In this document: piece by piece, positions 56,963-64,000 of the stretch
How positions within the stretch are numbered: position 1 is the stretch's first letter
Layout of the letters: each line of letters begins with the position of its first letter
Assembly (NCBI GenBank): GCA_027924645.1
Contig: BSBN01000888.1
Coordinates: 19,841,501 to 19,905,500 of the forward strand
Origin: Cunninghamia lanceolata
Taxonomy: Eukaryota > Streptophyta > Pinopsida > Cupressales > Cupressaceae
DNA: 64,000 nucleotides
Direction: 5' to 3'
Program-made: the position numbers and the translations under genes
The notes under the pieces: generated by a model
The model's database searches: none
Told to the model about the DNA's origin: nothing
Seen by the model: only the letters and a program-made list of their open reading frames with translations

Positions 56963-59948
56963 TTAGGCTCTATTCAACCACAGATAAAGTTTAGCAACAT
57001 GATCTATGTACTCCTAGCTACGATGAGAATTAGTAAATTCAATTGTATTTCTTGTAATCACATCCATCGTGACCATCTTCTCCAAATGTTTACAGGCTTC
57101 CTCGAATGCTGAATCTTTGTCCTTAAGAGCTCCCAAAGCTTCATGTAATATAGCTTGACAGTCACTACTCCACTCTTCTTTACTTTTCAGTTCTTTATCA
57201 TTCTTGAATAATGCGGGTACTCCTGCTTTAGAAGCTTCAACACATTCTTTGGTATCGGTTTTAAGTTGATCATAGTACTTCTAATATTGCTTGATCAACT
57301 CTTTTGCATTGGTGGCACCTGCAATGACAAAAGTATCTTTACCTTGTATTTCATTCAATTTCTCCTGCAATCTTTCTTCGAGCCTTTCATGTTCTTGAAT
57401 TGCTTTATAATTTTGAGAGTAATTATCCCAAAATTGGTTTAACCAATGCACCATGTTGGCATGCCTAATCTGTAAGATTGTGACAAGTGTATCCATGTGA
57501 ATTTGTGCTACTTGATCTATGGATAATGTTTGAGTACTTTGCAAACTTTCACCCTGGGTTAACCTCTTTGTTGATCCTCCGAAGGTACTCTTAACAACAT
57601 CTTTTAAATAATCATTTTCTTTTGTCAACCTTTCATAGCTCAGTTTATACGCATCTCTTTCCTTAATCAACATTTGAGCCTGTGCTTTATTTAGCTTTGC
57701 AACATTGATGCCAATGTCTGAGTGATCAAAGGGTCAGTCTCCCCTACTTTTAAAGTCATGACATGGCCAAAAGTTTTCTTAGTGTCTATAATTGCTATCT
57801 TTTTATGAGGAGGATATAGGGCCCATATCATTAATGAATTTTTGGCATTATTATATTTGATGCCCATGTATACTTCATTGACACCCTTTGGAGTGAGTTT
57901 ATATTTATGATCTGTATTATTCAAAAAATTGTTAAAGACTAAAATAGAATTCAAATCAAGGCCAGGAAAGATCATTACTCCTACATCTTTGAGCAATTGT
58001 CTGCCCCTGCTACGGGTCATATCATGTAGCTCATTATCCACTGTTGTTTTCAGCACATCAAGTAATTGTCTCTCATTGTTAGCAAAGACATCATCCACTG
58101 ACTCTCTGATTTCCTTCCCTTTGCATTTATACAAAAATGATTTAAGCTCTTTTGAATGAATGAATTTGTCATCAGAAATAAAAGAATCATAAGCCATTTG
58201 ACGTGGGTCTTCATCAGCAGACCCCTCCTCATCATGTATTATGACAGGAGGATGATATTGTTGCATCTTTCTCTTGAACATTTTTATTGTTTTGTCCTAT
58301 GGTTCCTCTCGCCATGCCGGTTCTCCATCTCTAGAGGATAATACCTCAATCTCTGCTGGCTATATTCTTTTCTCATCTAGATCCCTGTTATATTTTTCCA
58401 CCACCAATTCCACCTCAGCCTCTTCCAAGTTTCTGATGACATCATTGTGTGGATAAGGGATGTGCGTGTATCCACTGATGTTTTTCTTCCTCTGAGTGAA
58501 GTCAATAAAGCCTTCAGGATCAAATCCTTTTCTCACCTCAGCACACCTCATATTGTAGTGCATCAATTTATCCAGGATAAGATTATAGCCTTCTTTGGAA
58601 ACCACAATGAAGTCTCCAAAACACAAAGTGCTGGGCATGAAAGATTGTTTGTCATGGGAGATCAGATGTATTACATTTGAACAATGCATTTGCCTAAATA
58701 TTTCTAAGTAATTCTATCAGGGATAGTTTTAGGTAAGATGAATGGAGTGTCCTCAAAACCGTACACTCTAACCATGGTGGCATCTTCAAAACAATACCAA
58801 TCTCCCCAATTATGAATGATAGTAGGAGGACCACCAAAATCTTTAGTTCTAAGGAACCTCTTTATCTCAGTTGAGATTGAATACTCGCAAGGGTGACTCA
58901 AATATCTATACAACACTTTTACACAATATTCTTCAAATTGCACATAGCTAGAATGGGCATATATGCTATCCCATATCCTAGTCCATATCTGTATTGGTAA
59001 CTTATGTCCCTTCTGGTCTGTTGGAACAACTTTAAATTCACTTGGCCACAATCCCATTTCCTGGCCATATTAGAGCACCATGTACATAAGAAGTGAGTAA
59101 TGTTTGAAAGAACTTGCTGGGGCATTATTTCTTATTGCAGTCAGACCAAAATCCATTCTATTAACAATATTGGCAGCATAATCAAATTGCCTTGCATTGT
59201 GACATTGGATGTCAGTAGCTATGACCATCAAAGGGATTGTCATAAATTCAGGGACTTCTGATCCTAAGACCTAGCCCATAGAATAATAGGTATGTTGTAT
59301 GTAGGGTTCAAATATTGATACATGAAAAGGAGGACCATCATCCTCATTGAGAGGCACCAATTCTCCCTTGGTTCTAGGCCTATGAATAGGCAACCTCCAT
59401 CTGTTGTAAGTTGTATCCATTCTCCAATATTTCTTTTCTAAATCCTCATAAACAATGGGGACAGTGCGTAAATCATCCAAATCGAACACTTCACATATGG
59501 CATTTTTTGATAAGTGTATAAGAGGATCCCCTTGTGGGTTATATATAGCCTTGAGACTTAGGTTATACTATTTAGCAAGAAGTTGAAGAAGTTCAACATT
59601 CAGGAACACATCAGGCACAACTAATTTACCCAAATTCAGATGCCATGGGTTTGATACATGAGAATTCCTAAATTTTCTATTGTAGTGGAACTTGAAAAGT
59701 TCATACCCTCTGATTGGGGTCCAAATGTTCCCTAGGTATTTACATTTATCCTCTAATTTTTCCACTTCCACCCTAAGTTGAGCAGACCTTCGAGCTTTAG
59801 GAGTTGATCCTGGTAATTGATCAATCAAATCTTGATTAAGTTTTCTATCCTTTGTTTTCTCCTCAAGGGTTTTATCAATTTTCTATTTCTTAGGTTTACT
59901 CATATCCCCTTGTGATTTTCTACTCTTTCCTTTTCCCGAAGTCTCCAT
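56963..59948 (-). pseudogene. LTR-resident ORF of element G, copy B
   Basis: Start METSGKGKSRKSQGDMSKPK at 59,948; end LYLWLNRA-stop at 56,963. Module 1 runs to a TAG at 58,360-58,362 at exactly the position of the TAG in copy A. Module 2 follows in frame (KRKMQQYHPPVIIHDEEGSA, EESVDDVF-like, VGVMIFPGLDLNSILVFNNF, SLMIWALYPPHKKIAIIDTK, coiled coil ERDAYKLSYERLTKENDYLK). Here the reading at copy A's frameshift is intact (DLDDLRTVPIVYEDLEKK). This copy has its own stops (after KPKK near 59,885, LLAK near 59,568, YYSMG near 59,271) and a frameshift near 58,704. Because defects differ between copies, the ORF was more open when G inserted. Function unknown. Confidence 0.65.
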
Positions 59949-61197
59949 TTTCAATCCTTGACAAAAAATCAAAATATAGGCTATAACACAAAGGCTTCTA
60001 TGTATGTACCTGTCATCGATGGCTGTGATCGAATTCCCCTGTTTGCGCTTCAAATTTCCCCTGTAGTTTCTTCTCAAACAAGTCTATTGATTTTAATTAT
60101 AATGATCTGGAGGATTTCATCGCCGTTCGCATTGAATTGTTCGAGCAATTCAATATCCTTCATCATTGTGAAATGTCACATCGTCATAACTCCTTTCATC
60201 GGCATGATTTTCATAATGTCTAGTCAATTTTAATATCTCCTTATGGCACGAACAATCAATCACTGTAACCCTTCAATTGTCTCTTTGATGCTACATTAAA
60301 TCATATCGGCACGAGATGTGTATACCTTGTCTGACGTCAAAGTGAGCACATTTACCATCGGCATGACCTCTTTCATCACTATGTGGTTGATATTTCTTTC
60401 TGACATGTTAAGTGTTACCGATATGACTATCGGTGAGAGTCTCGCCAATGTATGTGACTATTATTGTTATCGAGGTGATCTATTCCATTGGGATAACATA
60501 TTTATGTTTACCCGAGCGTCATCATCTTATCGATAGCCCTTTATATCCTGGATCGGAAAGACTTTCATAATGTGTTACCGACATCATCGTGAGAAATGCT
60601 TCGGCCAGAATTGTAAACCTTGTTCTGATTTATTTACTTTTGCCGATGGTTGTGTATATCGGTAAGACTTATACCGAAGCACCTTTTGTTGTTTGCCAAG
60701 ACACCGGAGCATTGGAGACTTATTAATATTTAACTCTGATATTCATTTCCTGCCAATGACCATTAGTTCCTTTGATTATATGGATGGTGAGAGTTTCACC
60801 AAAATACCCCATCGGTATGATCTATACCATCGGGACGATCTTCGAAGTGTTACCCGATAGCTTTTAGTCATACTGATCGGTATTGACTGATAGATTTTCT
60901 CCCCAACAAAAGGTCATTGGTATAGTTTCTTCCATTGGCAGCCTTTGAAATCTTCTCTCCAATCCTTGTTTTCACGCCGATAGTTATTTTAACTATTTGT
61001 TTACATGGATTGGCATAAGTAATGTAAAGTCTTGCCGATAGTGTAAAATTTATGCCCTTTACATTGTTTTGTCATTAACTTTTTATGGGATGTATCAATT
61101 TAATTATGATTTTTTGGGTGAAATGTTTTATGATTTGGTCATTTATGAAGAAGTGACAATATGAGAAAATTTTAAATTTTCCTATCCTAACAAGATC

Positions 61198-62293
61198 CTT
61201 GGGCTGACTTAGCATGTGCTGAACATGCAGCTCTACAATTTTCTCATCCACTTCATACCCCATTGGCATGATCCAGACTACCCTTGGTTCCACTACCTCC
61301 ATTAGGCATTGATAAATTTCTACCATAAAGCAGATTGTATCCTTAAATTTCTCAACTAAGGATTGGGGAATTCTCTCTCTGGCTTGCATTATGTTCTGAA
61401 AGTTCTTAAAGTACCCCCAGAGTGTTGTATTATGTGCATTGGCATCACCAATTCCATGTAGATAGTCTCTAATTTGAATTTCTACTGGTCTGCCATTTTG
61501 CCATATCCACCCATTAGATCCAAGTAGCTCATTCATGTAGTAGAAGAATAGATAGAGTATCAAGCCACCATATTTGAAGGAGTTATTCTTGTCCTTCTTT
61601 ATCGCCTGTAGATTTTCCAAAAGTTGGTTTAGAAGGAGCTCACAAAGATCATAGTCTACATTCTTCCTTAACATTTCATAAGCACTATATACAGTAGTTC
61701 TGGATACTGAATTCTCCCTGCTGGAGTGATATCTTATATCCACTTATCATTGATACAAACTTGATATCCGGATCTATGATATCCTCAATTGTCATTGCTC
61801 TTTTATCAAACTTCGATCCAGTAGCCTCACTTACAATTTGGTTTTTGACATATTTTTGAGTAGGCATTCCACCGGTTGAGTGTAATCTGGTTACTGCCCT
61901 AGTGGCATCCTTAGTGATCTTAAATGGCCTATTCAACCACATGAAGTTGTCATGCATTTTGCTCAAGATATACCAGACCCATTCATCTTCCAGAAAATAG
62001 GGGAAATGAATGCACTGTGTAAAATATTTGTCCCAGATAGCTTTATACTGAGTTTTGCGTTCAAATGATTCATCTATCAAATGCTTGTGATAGATATCAA
62101 CCATCTTAGATTCCCCAAATTCTTCAATATTCGCATGAATATATGCCCTAACATCTTCTACATGCATAACTCCATGCGGAATGCTTGAAAAGGCGCCTAG
62201 GGGATCAACTTCTAGGGATTTATAAGGATGTTTCTTGAATTTAGGACGCGGCCTATCAGTGATCTTTACAACATTCAATGTGGCCATCTTCAA
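61198..62293 (-). pseudogene. Element Z non-pol ORF, N-terminal part
   Basis: The minus frame starts MKMATLNVVKITDRPRPKFK at 62,293. It continues DPLGAFSSIPHGVMHVEDVR, KAIWDKYFTQCIHFPYFLED, EWVWYILSKMHDNFMWLNRP, AVTRLHSTGGMPTQKYVKNQ, then after one frameshift near 61,740 YHSSRENSVSRTTVYSAYEM, LGSNGWIWQNGRPVEIQIRD and WIMPMGYEVDEKIVELHVQH. It is interrupted at 61,197 by G and resumes at 34,006. No known enzymatic motif. It has the look of an accessory ORF of plant retroelements (ordered N-terminus, charged coiled-coil C-terminus), but I cannot name a family. Confidence 0.6.
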
Positions 62294-62763
62294 AAAGATT
62301 TAGAGAGAAATAATCAATAACGAAAAATACCTTTTGCACTTCTAGGGTTCCTGAAGAGAGCCAGATTGATTTGCTGGATGAATCAACTTCAACAGTTGAT
62401 CTTTGAGAAATTTGAGACAATTTGTTGCAGAGCCCCTTTTCTTTTCTTCTCGAATGCAAATGTGCAAATATTTAATAATAAAAACCCTTATATTACTCCA
62501 CAAACCCTAATACCAAGTTGCAATAAATGCTCAACTTAAGTCATTCCAGTTTGCCTTGTTTCCCTTATTCGGATGACTTGATGAACCAAAAAAATCTTGT
62601 TCTAAACATCTTGCGGATCTTCCATATCTTAACCATAGTTTATTTAGATGTTTCTCTGAGAACCCTTTAATCTGCAACTCTCCTTATGCCAATTCCGGCA
62701 CCAATTAACTAGCTGGGGGAAAATGTTTTTCCTTGTGTCTCGCCTTGAGCCAGAGCTCACTTT
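62294..62763 (-). other. Spacer between the gag-like piece and the Z ORF
   Basis: Non-coding. It contains minus-strand ttaattggtgccggaattgg cataag (about 62,687-62,713), which resembles a gypsy-style PBS. No LTR end of the Z type (cagttatcaaca) precedes it, so it is not called a PBS. Confidence 0.4.
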
Positions 62764-64000
62764 TTAATTTTTGGAAGGAATATCAGCACCAGATTCTGGT
62801 GCGGATCCATCCCCTACATTTTCTATACTTCCCTTCACCCAAATCTTGTTCATCTCACTTTTAACTTCATCCGCATTCACTTTTCCTTTTCCCTTGTCTT
62901 GATTCTGATTATGATGTACCGGACCTCTTTTGTCCTGATTCTTACTTCTACAGAATTTGGCAATATGACCAGATATATTGCAATTGTGGCAAACAACATT
63001 TCTTTGCATATTTGATTGATGTCCTCTTGATCTAAATAGATTAGCCATATGACGCATTCTATTGCATGCAAACCATCTAGCATTGAATGAATTGTTCATT
63101 TGCATATTTCTGCATTCATGAGATTTGTGATCATACCTTTTGCAATTAAACACTATCCAGAGAAGGATGTATTAGTCTGATTCATTCTCTTTCTACACTA
63201 ATTAGCTTTTTGACCAAAGTTATTGTAGTTGCTGCTGTATCCATTGAAGGATGGATATCTTTAAGCATTAGGTTGCCTTACCAGAGGTCTTCTAGTCCTA
63301 TTGCTTGGATTTTCTGATCCAAACTTTTTCTGACCGGATCCAGAGCTTTCACCTTTCTCATATCCCAAGCCACACTTGTCATCTACCCTCTTTTGGCTTT
63401 CAACAAGAACTTCAAGTTGAGCAGAACTTATCTTGAATTTCTCTTTGTATTCATTTGCTATTTGTAGATCCATTTTAAGAGAGATAATTTGATCCTCAAG
63501 TTTTTTTTCATTATCTTTAGCATCTTCAAGATCAAATTCAAGATGTCTGATTATTCTATCCATCTTGTGGTAGTCCTCTGATTTCTCCTTGAGAGATTGT
63601 CTTAGATCATCTTCAGTTTTTCTTTTCTCTTCAATTTCTTGGGTAAATTTCATAACTCCTGATTCCATTTCATGTCTTACCATAATGATCTCTTTTGATA
63701 ACTTTTCACATAACTTGGTTTTCTCCTTAAGATCTCCACTTGTATCATTTGATTCATTTTGACATGCCAATTGCTGAAGTAGATCCTTTCTCTTTTTCAT
63801 AGAGAGACTTAGTTTCCCTTTTAGTTCGTTTATGAAATCATCAGCCTGTTTGAGTCTTTCCTTCAATTCATTGACTTCAGAATTAGATTGCTCAAGATCA
63901 CCTAGGGCAGATTGAGGTTGCTCCCTCATACCATACACATCCATTTTAATTCCCAGATCTTCCTCAAGCTATTAGGCTCTGTTTGGAGAAACTTGGCTGT
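62764..64000 (-). pseudogene. Copia (SIRE-like) gag fragment: coiled coil plus CCHC zinc knuckle, probably of Z
   Basis: The minus frame 63,944-63,261 is almost all coiled coil (ELKERLKQADDFINELKGKL, KRKTEDDLRQSLKEKSEDYH, LEDQIISLKMDLQIANEYKE), then VDDKCGLGYEKGESSGSGQK. That is the Asn/Asp-D-K-x-GLG-Y/F signature found before the zinc finger in SIRE-type copia gags. After a stop, 63,153-62,764 has CHNCNISGHIAKFCR (CX2CX4HX4C, intact) and a Lys/Gln-rich tail. No protease or integrase follows before the Z ORF. The upstream part lies outside the window. Confidence 0.7.

Larger units (their letters stand above)
34007..61192 (-). mobile_element. Element G: giant Ty3/gypsy retrotransposon (~17.5 kb without its nested insertion)
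   Basis: Two ~5.3-kb direct repeats (34,007-39,297 and 55,912-61,192) flank a gypsy gag-pol. Terminal ends are TGTTAGG/CCTAACA (LTR B) and TGTAAGG/CCTAGTA (LTR A). The 5-bp target duplication is ggatc (34,002-34,006) / agatc (61,193-61,197). The primer-binding site follows LTR B on the minus strand: aattggtgactctactgggg. Its complement ends in CCA, as tRNA 3' ends do. The internal domain is about 6.9 kb once element N (39,721-49,402) and one TSD copy are removed. The aspartic protease with an archaeal-type RNase H points to the Tat/Ogre-like plant gypsy group (family knowledge). In one 180-base sample the LTRs differ at roughly 5% of sites, more than those of N inside it. Confidence 0.88.
55912..61192 (-). 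repeat. 5' LTR (LTR B) of element G, 5.28 kb
   Basis: Starts TGTTAGGATAGG at 61,192 (minus) and ends GAGACCTAACA at 55,912. Layout is identical to LTR A: motif-rich first 1.2 kb, ORF 59,948-56,963, TATA at 56,874-56,881, R-U5. Confidence 0.9.

Noticed and set aside
62687..62713. Gypsy-like PBS (ttggtgccggaattggcata)
   Set aside because: No LTR end of any family seen precedes it; kept only as a resemblance.

Overview
The window looks like a stretch of a very large, repeat-filled plant nuclear genome, most likely a gymnosperm (conifer type). The base composition is AT-rich and uncompacted. There are spliced and decayed transposon genes with GT-AG sites, a decayed plant PLS-type pentatricopeptide repeat (PPR) gene, and Ty1/copia and Ty3/gypsy retrotransposons nested inside one another. 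There is no bacterial or organellar gene organisation, and I see no rRNA, tRNA or CRISPR. Organism assignment is inference. The only candidate for an intact host gene is a small Cys/Gly-rich protein gene at 20.6-20.9 kb on the minus strand.

Left part (1-30.5 kb): old, fragmented repeats. Bases 1-2297 hold a spliced, decayed transposase-like gene (+). Its 3' tail is split by a 4.18-kb insertion (2316-6499) with TG...CA ends and a degenerate 5-bp target duplication. A second copy of the same element's 3' half lies inverted at 13.2-15.05 kb, and both copies abut a fragment of PPR sequence. Between them are a ~358-bp tandem array (7.58-9.33 kb) that flips into a head-to-head inverted array (9.34-10.0 kb), and a tandemly structured PPR pseudogene (11.14-13.2 kb). 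Further on are a 16-17-bp minisatellite (17.04-17.59 kb), a 129-bp (TA)n tract, a ~170-bp direct repeat, the Cys-rich gene, copia LTR remnants, copia RT/RNase H and integrase remnants (minus strand), and a ~110-bp tandem repeat.

Right part (30.5-64 kb): a nest of retrotransposons, all on the minus strand. A copia integrase (C1) is cut at 30,547 by element Z. Z has a copia-like 3' LTR at 30,548-31,661, a long non-pol ORF, and a gag-like coiled-coil/zinc-knuckle piece at the right edge. Z's ORF is cut in frame by element G (34,007-61,192; TSD ggatc/agatc), a ~17.5-kb Ty3/gypsy element once its own insertion is subtracted. G has 5.3-kb LTRs, a gag-protease-archaeal-type RNase H-RT-RNase H-integrase core, and a ~1,000-codon ORF lying inside each LTR. 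G's integrase is in turn cut by element N (39,721-49,402; perfect TSD ggacc), a 9.68-kb non-autonomous element. N has 3.5-kb LTRs packed with TGACGTCA/ATCATGAT motifs and one intact 525-aa ORF of unknown function.

The most novel-looking items are the LTR-resident ORF of G with its shared in-frame UAG, the placement of the archaeal-type RNase H upstream of RT, element N with its single unknown ORF and motif-array LTRs, and element Z with a large non-pol ORF. Most of the other long reading frames are antisense or frame shadows of these elements. All identities come from reading motifs by eye; no database search was run.
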